IMG/VR virus record: IMGVR_UViG_3300033571_022897
Span: 1 to 64,000 of that record
Length of the DNA: 64,000 bases
Reading direction: 5' to 3' (one strand)
DNA from: a virus
Shown in pieces: positions 1-9,204 of the stretch. The notes under the pieces were generated by a model. It saw only the letters and a list, made by a program, of their open reading frames with translations, made no database searches and had not been told where the DNA came from. How positions within the stretch are numbered: the first letter of the stretch is position 1; each line of letters begins with the position of its first letter. Both the position numbers and the translations under genes were made by a program.

Positions 1-2
1 CT

Positions 3-485
3 ACGAGGACAGCCACTATTAGCATTACACCAACAAGAACTCCTACCATTACACCTACTATTAGCATAACTCCTACGAGGACGCCTAGTATTACGGCTAC
101 CCCAGTAACAGATCGCACGATAAATATATATGTAAGTAATCAAGCGACTGTTACCATTAATGGACCTCTACAAACTTTTTATAAAATAGGAGTTGGAGGA
201 AGCTGGACATTATTCAATAATACTTTTAATAGTACAACGTGTACTAACCTTGGATCGGTATCGGTTCCTAACGGATCTTTGTTATATATCGGATTCCAAG
301 ACGCAAATAATGTAAACGTAGGTTTCGATGCTGTGGCGCCCGGAACAAGTAGCACTACATGCCCTACTTTTACCGGTGTGGCTGACTACTGTAGAGATAC
401 ATCTGATTGGTCTGATACTATAAATGCTAATGGTAGTAGAGCATTCACAATACAAGTAACAGGCGGAGAATATGTAGGTTGTTAA
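3..485 (+). CDS. Partial (5'-truncated) Thr/Pro/Ile-rich structural protein
   Basis: The frame is open from the left edge of the window to a TAA at 483-485, so this is the C-terminal 160 residues of a longer gene. The first 35 or so residues are a low-complexity run of Thr-Pro, Thr-Ile and Thr-Arg units. They are followed by a Gly/Ser/Asn/Thr-rich beta-type domain with several cysteines (TTCTN, TTCP, YCRD) ending in EYVGC. Repeat linkers followed by a small globular domain are typical of phage fibres, head decorations or adhesins, but no family is recognised. The glycosyltransferase cassette starts 85 bases downstream behind a TATTTATA element. Frame assignment is firm; function is inference. 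Confidence 0.6.
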   Translation, partial: TRTATISITPTRTPTITPTISITPTRTPSITATPVTDRTINIYVSNQATVTINGPLQTFYKIGVGGSWTLFNNTFNSTTCTNLGSVSVPNGSLLYIGFQDANNVNVGFDAVAPGTSSTTCPTFTGVADYCRDTSDWSDTINANGSRAFTIQVTGGEYVGC

Positions 486-533
486 AAATTTGCACTTAAA
501 AGTTGAATGGCAAATTCCATCCAGAAAATGGTA

Positions 534-541
534 TATTTATA
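534..541 (+). promoter_or_regulatory. TATTTATA promoter-like element
   Basis: TATTTATA core in the gap between the fibre-like gene and the glycosyltransferase gene, 29 bases before the ATG at 571. One of 13 intergenic copies in this window. Confidence 0.5.
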
Positions 542-570
542 GTAAATGATCGTTTCGGCAAAACTAGTTT

Positions 571-1827
571 ATGGCAAAAATATTTGTTTCGATAGCTTCA
601 TACAGAGATCCAGAATTACTTCCTACTTTAAGAGATTGTATCGCTAACGCCGATCAACCAGATAATCTGGTATTCGGTATATGTTGGCAACACGCAAAAG
701 AGGACGAGTGGGATAACTTAGATCAATTTAAAAAAGACAAAAGGTTCAGGATACTTGACATAGATCACAAGGAATCAAAGGGCGTTTGTTGGGCAAGGAA
801 TAAAATAGGGTCTTTATATAAAGACGAGGACTATTATATGCAATTGGATTCTCACCACCGTTTCATACAGGGTTGGGACTCCAAATTAAAGGACATGATA
901 GGTTATCTACAGTCCCAGTGTTACGAAAAACCCATACTCTCTACCTATCTGCCTTCCTATTTTCCTGAAAAAGATCCAGCAGATAGAACTCAAGAGGTTT
1001 GGTTTTTAAACATAGATAGGTTTTTACCAGAGGGCGCAGTATTCCTACGTCCACAGGGTTTAGACGGATGGAGAGATATGAAAGAGCCAGTTAGATCCAG
1101 ATTCTTATCAGCTCACTTTATATTTACTCTTGGTAAATTCGCTAAAGAGGTTCCTTACGATCCGTATCTGTATTTTCACGGAGAAGAAACTTCATTGGCG
1201 GCTAGAGCTTTTACTCATGGGTACGATATATTTAATCCTCACAGGATATATGTTTGGCACGAATACACGAGAGAAGGAAAGAAAAAACACTGGGACGATC
1301 ACACCTCATATCCGGACCTTGATAAGACCTCTTACGCGCGTTTTAGAAAGCTTTTTGCGATGGAAGGAGAATGTACTCCGTGTACGATAAAGAGTTTTGG
1401 AGAATTTTATTTTGGAAACGAAAGAACTCTTGAAGAGTACGAACGTTACGCGGGATTAAAGTTTAAAACCAGACAAATACACGAAGAGACTCTACAACAC
1501 AAACCTGCCCCTATTGTAGGAGATTACGAATCGGGATTGAAGAGCAAAGTGAAAGTTTGTATAGACGTGTATAGAGGGGCTTTAAAAGAAACCGATTACG
1601 ATACTTTCGTTATCGCTCTACTAGACGAAAACGGAAAGGATTTGTATAGACAAGACGCTGATAAAAACGAGATCTCTATGATCATGAATTCTGACATTAA
1701 AGACCAATTTGTGCACATTTGGAGAGAATACGAAAGCCAAAAATTGCCTCACAGTTGGAGAGTTTGGCCCCATAGCGAATCAAAAGGTTGGATGGAAAGA
1801 ATAGAAAACGTTATAAAATATGAGTAA
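571..1827 (+). CDS. GlcNAc-transferase-like glycosyltransferase (Skp1 GnT1 / GT60 type)
   Basis: 418 residues. The N-terminus reads IFVSIASYRDPEL, and QLDSHHRF follows at about 91-98. The DSH triad takes the place of a DxD metal/nucleotide-sugar motif. FHGEETSLAARAFTHGYD lies at about 202-219. This layout is that of the GlcNAc glycosyltransferase family, whose best-known member puts GlcNAc on hydroxyproline of Dictyostelium Skp1. Likely role: transfer of a sugar to a protein or glycan acceptor. Its last 8 bases overlap the next gene, a clear paralogue. The position between structural genes suggests a virion-protein target; that is inference. Confidence 0.75.
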   Translation: MAKIFVSIASYRDPELLPTLRDCIANADQPDNLVFGICWQHAKEDEWDNLDQFKKDKRFRILDIDHKESKGVCWARNKIGSLYKDEDYYMQLDSHHRFIQGWDSKLKDMIGYLQSQCYEKPILSTYLPSYFPEKDPADRTQEVWFLNIDRFLPEGAVFLRPQGLDGWRDMKEPVRSRFLSAHFIFTLGKFAKEVPYDPYLYFHGEETSLAARAFTHGYDIFNPHRIYVWHEYTREGKKKHWDDHTSYPDLDKTSYARFRKLFAMEGECTPCTIKSFGEFYFGNERTLEEYERYAGLKFKTRQIHEETLQHKPAPIVGDYESGLKSKVKVCIDVYRGALKETDYDTFVIALLDENGKDLYRQDADKNEISMIMNSDIKDQFVHIWREYESQKLPHSWRVWPHSESKGWMERIENVIKYE

Positions 1828-3088
1828 GAAACTAGAGACAATACTGCTGCATCTTCCCTCTTACAGGGATCCAGAACTTATACCCACAATCAAAGACGCT
1901 TTAGAAAAAGCGAAATATCCCAAAAGGATTCATTTCGGAATATGCCGTCAATACCACCCTGAAGATAAGTTTGACGATCTGACAGAATACAAATCGGACA
2001 AACGATTCAAGATTTACGAGTGTTTGTATACGGAGGCAAAAGGACTTCCCTGGGCGAGATCTATCATAAATGAGAAGCTGCTTGACGACGAAGACTACAT
2101 ATGTCAATTGGACTCACATCACAGATTCGCTCAAGATTGGGACGAGACTCTTATAACTATGCACAACGACCTTGAGAAGAGGGGCTACAAGAAACCTATC
2201 GTTGCTGGTTATTCTCCTCTGTACGATCCGTTCAACGACCCAGCAGGAAGATCGATGGAACCGTGGCAATCTCAGTTCGTATGCTTCTATCCCCACGGTA
2301 CTATATTTATTCGACCAGGTTTGTTGCACGGTTACCAAAACATGACAGAGCCACCGATGTCTAGGTTCCTCTGCGGGCATTTCGATTTCGCAAGAAGCGA
2401 ATGGGCTAGAGAGATCAAGCACGATCCAGACATCTACTTTAGCGGTGAGGAAATAAATCTCACAGTAAGATCTTACACTCACGGTTACGATTTCTTTCAT
2501 CCACATAAGATCGTAGTTTGGCATTCGACAATGAGAGAAGAGCGCGCTGGAAAATTGAAATGGGACGATGATGCTAGATTGGGCGTTGATTGGTATAATA
2601 AACAAGAATATGCTCGCAGAAAAATACGCTGCTTACTTCGCACAGAAGAGGGTGTCGATTTAACGGGTTACGATTTGGGCACAGTTAGAACTTTGCGAGA
2701 TTACGAAAGATACGCAGGATTCAACTTTAAAAAGAAAGCTGTTCAAAAATATACTCTAGAAAATAAATATCCTCCGAACCCTGTGATAGAGGATCCCGAA
2801 CTATGGGAACAATCATTCATGAATTCGTACTATCATCTCGTAGACGTACAAAGGTCTATGTTCAAAGAAGATAAATATAAATTTGTGTTGGTAGCTTTTG
2901 ATGACGAGACTGGTAAATCTGTCAATAGTAAATTTATAGACGATTATAGATTGGAAATGTTTAATAAGGGCCAAAATATTCATTACGAAGAGTACTTCTT
3001 ATCAGAAAAGAAGCCTACACGAGTAGTGTATTGGGGACACACTGAAGAAAAAGGCTGGTGCGAAAGGTACGAATTCAATATAGGATAA
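1820..3088 (+). CDS. GlcNAc-transferase-like glycosyltransferase, second paralogue
   Basis: 422 residues, the same architecture as the preceding gene: LPSYRDPELIPT near the N-terminus, QLDSHHRFAQDWD at about 95-107, and FSGEEINLTVRSYTHGYDFFHPH in the middle split by the same spacing (FSGEE, then SYTHGYD). The two proteins align over their whole length with moderate identity, so they are an old tandem duplication rather than a recent copy. The ATG lies inside the end of the upstream gene (8-base overlap), implying translational coupling. Donor and acceptor cannot be read from sequence. Confidence 0.75.
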   Translation: MSKKLETILLHLPSYRDPELIPTIKDALEKAKYPKRIHFGICRQYHPEDKFDDLTEYKSDKRFKIYECLYTEAKGLPWARSIINEKLLDDEDYICQLDSHHRFAQDWDETLITMHNDLEKRGYKKPIVAGYSPLYDPFNDPAGRSMEPWQSQFVCFYPHGTIFIRPGLLHGYQNMTEPPMSRFLCGHFDFARSEWAREIKHDPDIYFSGEEINLTVRSYTHGYDFFHPHKIVVWHSTMREERAGKLKWDDDARLGVDWYNKQEYARRKIRCLLRTEEGVDLTGYDLGTVRTLRDYERYAGFNFKKKAVQKYTLENKYPPNPVIEDPELWEQSFMNSYYHLVDVQRSMFKEDKYKFVLVAFDDETGKSVNSKFIDDYRLEMFNKGQNIHYEEYFLSEKKPTRVVYWGHTEEKGWCERYEFNIG

Positions 3089-3105
3089 CAAAAAGATAGA
3101 ACATA

Positions 3106-4725
3106 ATGGCTAACATATCTTTTTACGGTTCGCACAACGCTGCGTATGTCGTAGAGAAAGACGGAGAGATTATACTAGTATTAGAGGTAGAGAGATTCTT
3201 AAACCACAAGAATAGTGGAATCGCCCAGTATAATTGTCCAAGAACTGACGATATTCTGTTTTTCGCAGAGTATATTCCTAAATGGATCATGAAAAAATTG
3301 GACATAGAAGAATTTGACAATTGCTTTTATTCTAATAGCGATGTGATAATGGACGAAGTTCGTTATTGTTTACATAAAGCCATACCCGCCAAAAAATATA
3401 CAGAGTGTTGGCATCACCAATCTCACGCAGCTGGAGCTTTTTATCAATCTAATCACAAGAAAGCATTGATATTCTCTTTCGACGGAGGAGGAAATGATGG
3501 AAAATTTTGTGTGTACACTTGCAATAGAGGAGAGTCTCCAAAATTATTGAAGAGCGTATTAAATCCTGTGCTGAATCATCCTCATATAGGTTATGATTTG
3601 GGATTTCCCTACATGGTATTAGCGCACTATCTAAAAGATATAAAGTACGAAGATCTGGGAATGGGTAACTTAGTTTATCCTGGAAAACTTATGGGTCTTG
3701 CGTCATATGGAAAAGTTATTGAAGATTGGATACCCGCTTTCACAAAATTTTATAAGAGTAATCCAGATGGAGGAAATTATCACAGTAAAGTAAGCGAACT
3801 TTCTGAAGAAATTGGAGTAGTATTCGATGTTAATAATCGTCTTGATGGACAAATCGCCTACGACATAGCGGCCACAACTCAGAGAGTGTTCGAAGATTGT
3901 TTCTTAGAAATCGCTAAACCCTATATTGATGAGTACCCTGATTATCCCATTTGTGTAACAGGAGGATGCGGATTAAACATCATATTGAACACTAGATTAG
4001 TCACAGAATTAGAAAAAGAAGTTTTCGTAGGACCAGATCCAAATGATTGTGGAATTGCATTAGGAATGATGCTCAATTACTTGAAGCCAGCAAAACCTTA
4101 CGATTCCACCTACTCAGGAACAGAACTACTAGATATAGATACGCTTTCGGCTAAAATACAGGGCGTAGGATTCCCTATGAAGAGTCGAAGACTAAATCTT
4201 ACAAATCTAGCAAAAGATATTGAAGCAGGCAAAATAGTGGGAGTAGCTAGAGGGAGATCAGAACACGGTCCTCGAGCACTAGGAAATAGAAGCATAATTT
4301 GCAATCCCGCAATCGCTAACATGAAAGACGTGCTTAATGAAAAGGTAAAACACAGAGAGTGGTATAGGCCTTTTGCGCCCGTGGTTAGATTAGAAGATGT
4401 CAATAAGTACTTTGAATGGAATAAAGAATCCAGATGGATGAGTTTTTGTCCCAAAGTAAAAGAAGAGTGGAAAAGCAGACTTGGAGCTATAACCCACGTA
4501 GATGGAACCGCGAGAGTTCAAACTGTTACTAGAAAACAAAACGAATTCTTATACGATCTATTGACTGAATTTGAAAAGGTGACTGGCGTGGGAGTTTTAC
4601 TCAATACCTCATTTAATGTGGACGGTAAACCTATACTATCTACCGTTCAAGACGCTTTTACAATTCTAGAGAAGACACAGTTGGACGCATTAGTAATAGA
4701 AAATACCTACATCAAAAAATTATGA
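3106..4725 (+). CDS. Carbamoyltransferase, NodU/CmcH/TobZ family
   Basis: 539 residues. The N-terminal Kae1-like (ASKHA) domain shows HHQSHAAGAF at about 103-112 and SFDGGGNDG at about 124-132. The C-terminal YrdC-like part has GRSEHGPRALGNRS at about 383-396, then REWYRPFAPVV. These are the signatures of enzymes that move a carbamoyl group from carbamoyl phosphate, via carbamoyl-adenylate, onto a sugar or antibiotic hydroxyl. NodU, for example, carbamoylates Nod factor. Its place among glycosyltransferases suggests it caps the glycan made by the neighbours. The next gene starts within its stop codon (ATGA). Confidence 0.85.
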   Translation: MANISFYGSHNAAYVVEKDGEIILVLEVERFLNHKNSGIAQYNCPRTDDILFFAEYIPKWIMKKLDIEEFDNCFYSNSDVIMDEVRYCLHKAIPAKKYTECWHHQSHAAGAFYQSNHKKALIFSFDGGGNDGKFCVYTCNRGESPKLLKSVLNPVLNHPHIGYDLGFPYMVLAHYLKDIKYEDLGMGNLVYPGKLMGLASYGKVIEDWIPAFTKFYKSNPDGGNYHSKVSELSEEIGVVFDVNNRLDGQIAYDIAATTQRVFEDCFLEIAKPYIDEYPDYPICVTGGCGLNIILNTRLVTELEKEVFVGPDPNDCGIALGMMLNYLKPAKPYDSTYSGTELLDIDTLSAKIQGVGFPMKSRRLNLTNLAKDIEAGKIVGVARGRSEHGPRALGNRSIICNPAIANMKDVLNEKVKHREWYRPFAPVVRLEDVNKYFEWNKESRWMSFCPKVKEEWKSRLGAITHVDGTARVQTVTRKQNEFLYDLLTEFEKVTGVGVLLNTSFNVDGKPILSTVQDAFTILEKTQLDALVIENTYIKKL

Positions 4726-6530
4726 ACCTACCAGAAAATTTAAAAGATATATTCAATAAAGTCAGAAGCTTATCAAATGAAGAGTTTAGTACGCTTGTTT
4801 CCGCTTTACAAGAAGCTCCTAAAAAAATGGAAATATTGAATAAAGAACTCACAGTTGTCACTGGTTTATGGAACATAAATAGACCCGGTAGAGATTTCTC
4901 CCACTACATAGAGCACTTTGAGAAGTTTCTACAAATCCCAGTCAACATGTTTATATACATACCTCAAGAATACGAATACTTGGTATGGAAACACAGAGAT
5001 CGAGAGAATACATACGTAAAGATATATGAATTAGACGATGTAAAACGTCTGTATGAACCTTTTTGGGAAAATACCCAAAACATTCGAAATAATCCCGAGT
5101 GGTTGAATCAAACCGGCGAAAACGGTTGGTTGAAAGGTTCGCCGCAAGCGTCTATAGAGTTTTACAATCCTATAGTACAATCAAAGATGTTCATGTTGAG
5201 CGATGCGACTATATGGGATCCTTTCCAATCCGAGTATTTTATGTGGCTAGACGCGGGCATAACAAATACTGTATGGGAAAATTATATGATAAACGATCGA
5301 GTTCTCGATAAAATCAATAAACATCTTGACGCGTTTTTATTTCTTTCATATCCATACGAAACGCAAGAAGAAATTCACGGATTTAGAAAGAACGAGATGG
5401 ATAAAATGGCAGGAAAATCTGTCAAATATGTTTGCCGAGGGGGATTATTCGGAGGAAGAAAAGAATTAATAAGATCAGCGAATGCAGAATACTATACGTT
5501 GCTTGATTCCTCATTATCTCGAGGTTTTATGGGAACCGAAGAGAGTATTTTTACAATAATGTCCTATCTAAATCCATATAATTATAGACGATACGAACTT
5601 GACTCAAATGGGTTGATAGTAAAGTACATACAGAATTTGGCGCAGGATACAGCCGAACTAGCTTCCACCCCCGAAAGGAATGTCAGTATAAAGAACAACA
5701 ATCCAGCGATAAATCATTTAAAAACTTCGCTGTACATGTTGACTTTCAATTTCCCTGAACAGGTCGAACACACTCTTAAAACATTTGAAGACAATTCGCC
5801 TGATTGGTTAAAGAAAACTAGAAAAATTCTTATAGATAATTCTACTAACGATGAGGCTAGAATAAAAAATAGAGAGATCTCAGATAAATGGGGATTTGAA
5901 CACATAATTAGGAATGAAAATACGGGCATCAACGGAGGTCGTCAATTTGCCGCTGAACATTTTGATGCTTCTGATAGCGACTACTACTTCTTTTTTGAAG
6001 ACGATATGGGACTTCACCCTTCCACAGAAACAGGATACTGTAGAAACGGATTCAGAAAATATGTTCCTAATCTGTATAACAGTCTTCACAAGATCATGGT
6101 GAGAGAGAACTTCGATTTTTTGAAATTCTCATTCACAGAGGTTTATATGGACAATCACATACAGGTTTCTTGGTATAATGTACCACAAATAGTGAGAACA
6201 CGGGATTTCCCAGACTACGATCAACTGCCTATAACGGGTTTCGATCCCAATGCACCAAGAACTAAATTTGAAAACATAGACGTTTTTGATGGATTAGCGT
6301 ACATATCAGGAAACATTTATTACGCCAATTGGCCTATGATAATGAGTAGAGAGGGCAATAAGAAAGTGTTTTTGACCACAACTTGGGGTAGACCTTACGA
6401 ACAAACTTGGATGTCTTATGTATATCAAGAGTGTCTAGAGGGCCGAATAAAACCCGGAATCTTGTTAGCTTCACCAGTAAATCACAATAGAATATCGCAT
6501 TATAAGCCTGAAGATCGGCGAGAAAACTAA
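4722..6530 (+). CDS. Two-domain glycosyltransferase: HtrL/YibB-like plus GT-A domain
   Basis: 602 residues. The stretch from about 40 to 320 (ELTVVTGLWNINR, FMWLDAG, GGLFGG) matches the HtrL/YibB/WlaTC type of putative glycosyltransferase. After about 335 a second domain begins with SLYMLTFNFPEQVEHTL, has FFFEDDMG near 423-430 as its acidic metal/donor site, and reads like a GT2-type GT-A fold. A fusion of two transferases could add two successive sugars. It overlaps the carbamoyltransferase by 4 bases and ends the cassette. The domain calls come from motif pattern only. Confidence 0.65.
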   Translation: MNLPENLKDIFNKVRSLSNEEFSTLVSALQEAPKKMEILNKELTVVTGLWNINRPGRDFSHYIEHFEKFLQIPVNMFIYIPQEYEYLVWKHRDRENTYVKIYELDDVKRLYEPFWENTQNIRNNPEWLNQTGENGWLKGSPQASIEFYNPIVQSKMFMLSDATIWDPFQSEYFMWLDAGITNTVWENYMINDRVLDKINKHLDAFLFLSYPYETQEEIHGFRKNEMDKMAGKSVKYVCRGGLFGGRKELIRSANAEYYTLLDSSLSRGFMGTEESIFTIMSYLNPYNYRRYELDSNGLIVKYIQNLAQDTAELASTPERNVSIKNNNPAINHLKTSLYMLTFNFPEQVEHTLKTFEDNSPDWLKKTRKILIDNSTNDEARIKNREISDKWGFEHIIRNENTGINGGRQFAAEHFDASDSDYYFFFEDDMGLHPSTETGYCRNGFRKYVPNLYNSLHKIMVRENFDFLKFSFTEVYMDNHIQVSWYNVPQIVRTRDFPDYDQLPITGFDPNAPRTKFENIDVFDGLAYISGNIYYANWPMIMSREGNKKVFLTTTWGRPYEQTWMSYVYQECLEGRIKPGILLASPVNHNRISHYKPEDRREN

Positions 6531-6548
6531 TTTTTCAACAATAGTCTA

Positions 6549-6556
6549 TATTTATA
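6549..6556 (+). promoter_or_regulatory. TATTTATA promoter-like element
   Basis: Within TCTATATTTATAAAT; ends 17 bases before the GTG start at 6574. It marks the beginning of the tail module after the glycan cassette. Confidence 0.5.
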
Positions 6557-6573
6557 AATAAAATCTACAAACC

Positions 6574-6903
6574 GTGGGAATCCTATTTTTTACTGTATTG
6601 GCGATCATCATTGGAATAGTAGTAATATCTTACTTTGCCTATTTTATACAGAAGAAGGACGAGATGCAAGAAGCGGCGATAATAAATGCTGTGGACGAAT
6701 CCAAAGAAGAAGAGAAGCTGGTAGAACAACCTCTTCCCGTAGTAATTGAAAATCCTGCAGTAGATCCTATAGTAGAAGTCAAAACGCCTCTTGAGGGTTT
6801 ATTAAATCAAGCTCAAGTCAACGAATTAAAAAAGAAGCGTAAACCCGCAGTTAAAAAAACCGTAAAAAAGACCTCCAAAACTAGGTCTAAAAAGATAAAA
6901 TAA
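6574..6903 (+). CDS. Small single-span membrane protein with Lys-rich tail
   Basis: 109 residues from a GTG start (no in-frame ATG precedes the hydrophobic segment). Residues 2-27 are a strong transmembrane helix. An acidic middle stretch (DESKEEEKL) follows, then a strongly basic C-terminus rich in KKT/KKR. The predicted form is an N-terminal anchor with a charged cytoplasmic or periplasmic tail. No family is recognised. It sits just after a TATTTATA element and is contiguous with the next small gene (TAA then ATG), so it is probably expressed with the tail genes. Confidence 0.6.
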   Translation: MGILFFTVLAIIIGIVVISYFAYFIQKKDEMQEAAIINAVDESKEEEKLVEQPLPVVIENPAVDPIVEVKTPLEGLLNQAQVNELKKKRKPAVKKTVKKTSKTRSKKIK

Positions 6904-7158
6904 ATGTTTCAAAATCAAGAGAAAACCAAGTTATCCGACAACGAACTGCAACTAATAAAACTTATTAGGCAGGATAGTTTTGAAGCTGCATCAGCTCTTG
7001 GAGAGCTTATGTACCAAAGCACGTTACTCGAACACCAGATAAAGGGCGTAAAAACCCGGGTTATTGAGATAAAGGATAGGGAAAATTCCTTGCTTGAAGA
7101 ACTTAAAGAAAAGTATGGAAACGTTACGATAAATATAGAGACTGGTGAAATTGAGTAG
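6904..7158 (+). CDS. Small coiled-coil protein, unknown function
   Basis: 84 residues, starting immediately after the previous stop codon. The sequence is mostly helical with heptad-like Leu/Ile spacing (LIKLIRQDSFEAASALGEL, then LEELKEKYG) and ends in a short beta-like tail (VTINIETGEIE). No family is recognised. Its position directly before the sheath gene suggests a tail or connector accessory role, which is inference from context only. Confidence 0.6.
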   Translation: MFQNQEKTKLSDNELQLIKLIRQDSFEAASALGELMYQSTLLEHQIKGVKTRVIEIKDRENSLLEELKEKYGNVTINIETGEIE

Positions 7159-7180
7159 TTTGTTTTGACCGAGAACAACA

Positions 7181-7188
7181 TATTTATT
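7181..7188 (+). promoter_or_regulatory. TATTTATT promoter-like element before tail sheath
   Basis: One-base variant of the TATTTATA element; ends 23 bases before the sheath ATG at 7212. Confidence 0.45.
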
Positions 7189-7211
7189 GCTAGAACAAAC
7201 TAAAAAAACAA

Positions 7212-8987
7212 ATGGCATCAGAAACCTTGATTTCACCGGGTGTTTTCCTACAAGAAAACGACTTATCGCAGATAACCCAGGGTCCCGTACAAGTGGGTGC
7301 GGCCTTAATAGGTCCCACAGTCTCAGGAGAAGTTAATATCCCCACAGTAGTAACTACCTATTCACAGTACAAATCTAAATTTGGATCTACCTTCGTTTCA
7401 GGAGGAAGCGTATTGGAATACTTAACAAGCATCGCTGCTCTAAACTATTTTGAACAGGGCGGTGATTCACTTCTTGTTACTAGAGTGGCATCAGGATCTT
7501 ACACCCCTGCCACCGCTTCAATTTACACTCAGGATCCTTCAGTAGTTGCCTTTGTGTTAGAAACACTTACGCCTGGGGTTGTAATGAACAACCAATCTCC
7601 GGCTTCCTCAGTTGTCAGCGGATCCCTACCTAGTGGATCTAACGTCAACGTACGTTGGGAAGTAGTAAGCTCTAATTCAGGATCTGGATTATTCTCTTTG
7701 GTAATTCGCAGAGGAGACGATAGCGAAACCAACAAAACCATATTGGAAACTTGGACTAACTTGTCCTTGGATCCTAACGAACCTAACTACGTTGCTTTCG
7801 TGATCGGCGATCAAACAAAGAACGTACAACTCGACGAGAACGGTAACTACTACGTACAGACTTCCGGATCCTACTCCAACAAGAGTAGCTACGTCAGAGT
7901 CAAATCTGTAGCTTCTAGTACGCCTAACTACTTCAACAACAACGGCATAGCAAGAACTGAATTCACCGGTTCAATGCCTAAAATAGGTTCAGGCTCCACT
8001 CACGGATCCTTTGGAACCGCTGAAGGCGCGCTTTACGGAGGTCAAATAGTAAACAATACCCCGAACAATCCACTGAACATGTACGAGTCCATACCGAACA
8101 CTACTTCGGACACAGTGGCCGAGAACATTCAGGGCATACAAGCAGCTCAATACAATACTGCTATCAACATGTTAGCAAACAAGGACGCTTATAGATTTAA
8201 CGTCATATACGCTCCTGGTATAAATTCTCAAAACGCGCCTTCTCAAATCTCTAACATACTTGCTCTCGCTTCCGATAGAGGCGATGCAATCGCAGTCGTT
8301 GACATGGTGTCTTACGCTCAAAGCAAGACACAAGTCATCACGCAAGCCGCTAACTACGACAACTCATACGGAGCGACCTACTGGCCTTGGGTACAAATCA
8401 GAAGCCGCGAAACAGGTAAACTGAACTTCGTACCTGCTTCCACACTGATCCCTGCCATCTACGAGTACAATGATAAGGTTGCAGCAGAATGGTTCGCGCC
8501 TGCCGGTTTGAATCGTGGTGGTATGGCAACGGTAATCCAGCCTGAGCGCAGAGTGAGCGTAGAAGACAGGAACTTCCTGTATCAAGGCAAAGTGAACCCG
8601 ATCGCGGTGTTCCCTGGAGTTGGTACGGTTGTTTACGGTCAAAAGACTCTCCAGTCCAAGGCATCCGCCCTCGACAGAGTTAACGTACGCAGATTGCTCA
8701 TCTCTTTGAAGAGCTACATCGGTCAAGTCGGTGAGAGCCTAGTATTCGAACCCAATACCCAGGTAACTCGTAATAGATTCTTGAACCAGGTTAACCCTTA
8801 TCTAGAGTACGTACAACAGCGTCAGGGTCTCTATGCGTTCCAAGTGACTATGGACGAGAGCAACAACACGCCTGATGTAATCGATCGCAACCAACTCGTT
8901 GGTACAATCTACCTGCAGCCTACAAGAGCGGCCGAATTCATCTACCTGAACTTCAACGTGCTGCCGACTGGAACAAGCTTTTCTTAA
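7212..8987 (+). CDS. Contractile tail sheath protein
   Basis: 591 residues. The N-terminus (LISPGVFLQENDLSQ) and the pattern ALIGPTVSGEVNIPTVVTTY, followed by FEQGGDSLLVTRV, are classic for phage tail sheath proteins. The C-terminal third (RGGMATVIQPERR, NPIAVFPGVGTVVYGQ, RVNVRRLLISLK) matches the conserved sheath core that joins neighbouring subunits. It polymerises around the tail tube and contracts at infection. The gene is followed by a small basic protein and the tube gene, the usual order. It uses somewhat more GC-rich codons than the glycan genes, as expected for a highly expressed structural gene. Confidence 0.95.
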   Translation: MASETLISPGVFLQENDLSQITQGPVQVGAALIGPTVSGEVNIPTVVTTYSQYKSKFGSTFVSGGSVLEYLTSIAALNYFEQGGDSLLVTRVASGSYTPATASIYTQDPSVVAFVLETLTPGVVMNNQSPASSVVSGSLPSGSNVNVRWEVVSSNSGSGLFSLVIRRGDDSETNKTILETWTNLSLDPNEPNYVAFVIGDQTKNVQLDENGNYYVQTSGSYSNKSSYVRVKSVASSTPNYFNNNGIARTEFTGSMPKIGSGSTHGSFGTAEGALYGGQIVNNTPNNPLNMYESIPNTTSDTVAENIQGIQAAQYNTAINMLANKDAYRFNVIYAPGINSQNAPSQISNILALASDRGDAIAVVDMVSYAQSKTQVITQAANYDNSYGATYWPWVQIRSRETGKLNFVPASTLIPAIYEYNDKVAAEWFAPAGLNRGGMATVIQPERRVSVEDRNFLYQGKVNPIAVFPGVGTVVYGQKTLQSKASALDRVNVRRLLISLKSYIGQVGESLVFEPNTQVTRNRFLNQVNPYLEYVQQRQGLYAFQVTMDESNNTPDVIDRNQLVGTIYLQPTRAAEFIYLNFNVLPTGTSFS

Positions 8988-9004
8988 TTGATTAAATATA
9001 ACAA

Positions 9005-9163
9005 ATGATGAAAAATTTAAGTGGCCTTTCCGACGACACCCGATTGAGAGTTAGAGTTCCCAAAGCCCTCTACGAGAGCATCAAGAAGCAACTCGATAAG
9101 AAGAGACTGTTCGAAGCAAAGGAAAAAAAGAAGGTTTCTGAAAACAAGAAAAAGAAAAAGTAG
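9005..9163 (+). CDS. Small Lys-rich protein between sheath and tube genes
   Basis: A 52-residue reading frame with two adjacent ATGs (9005 and 9008), ending at TAG 9161-9163. The first half reads DDTRLRVRVPKALYESIKKQL, resembling the strand-helix start of ribbon-helix-helix proteins. The second half is almost all Lys/Glu, ending in a poly-Lys tail. It fills the gap between the sheath gene and the promoter element before the tube gene. It could be a small DNA- or RNA-binding regulator, but there is no direct evidence. Translation is likely, since the frame fits the space exactly. Confidence 0.5.
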   Translation: MMKNLSGLSDDTRLRVRVPKALYESIKKQLDKKRLFEAKEKKKVSENKKKKK

Positions 9164-9170
9164 TTTTCGA

Positions 9171-9178
9171 TATTTATA
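9171..9178 (+). promoter_or_regulatory. TATTTATA promoter-like element before tail tube
   Basis: In the context TTCGATATTTATAGACAG; ends 26 bases before the tube ATG at 9205. Confidence 0.5.
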
Positions 9179-9204
9179 GACAGAAAACGTAAACACACAA
9201 TAAG

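Noticed and set aside
2299-2309. CTATATTTATT inside the second GlcNAc-transferase-like gene as a promoter element
   Set aside because: It lies within coding sequence and no gene starts shortly downstream; considered a chance match to the TATTTATA motif.
2114-2605. Long minus-strand frame of 163 codons inside the second GlcNAc-transferase-like gene
   Set aside because: It is entirely antisense to a gene with clear family motifs; base composition explains the open frame. The same applies to the other long minus-strand frames, such as 12418-13014, 17764-18396 and 43542-44126.
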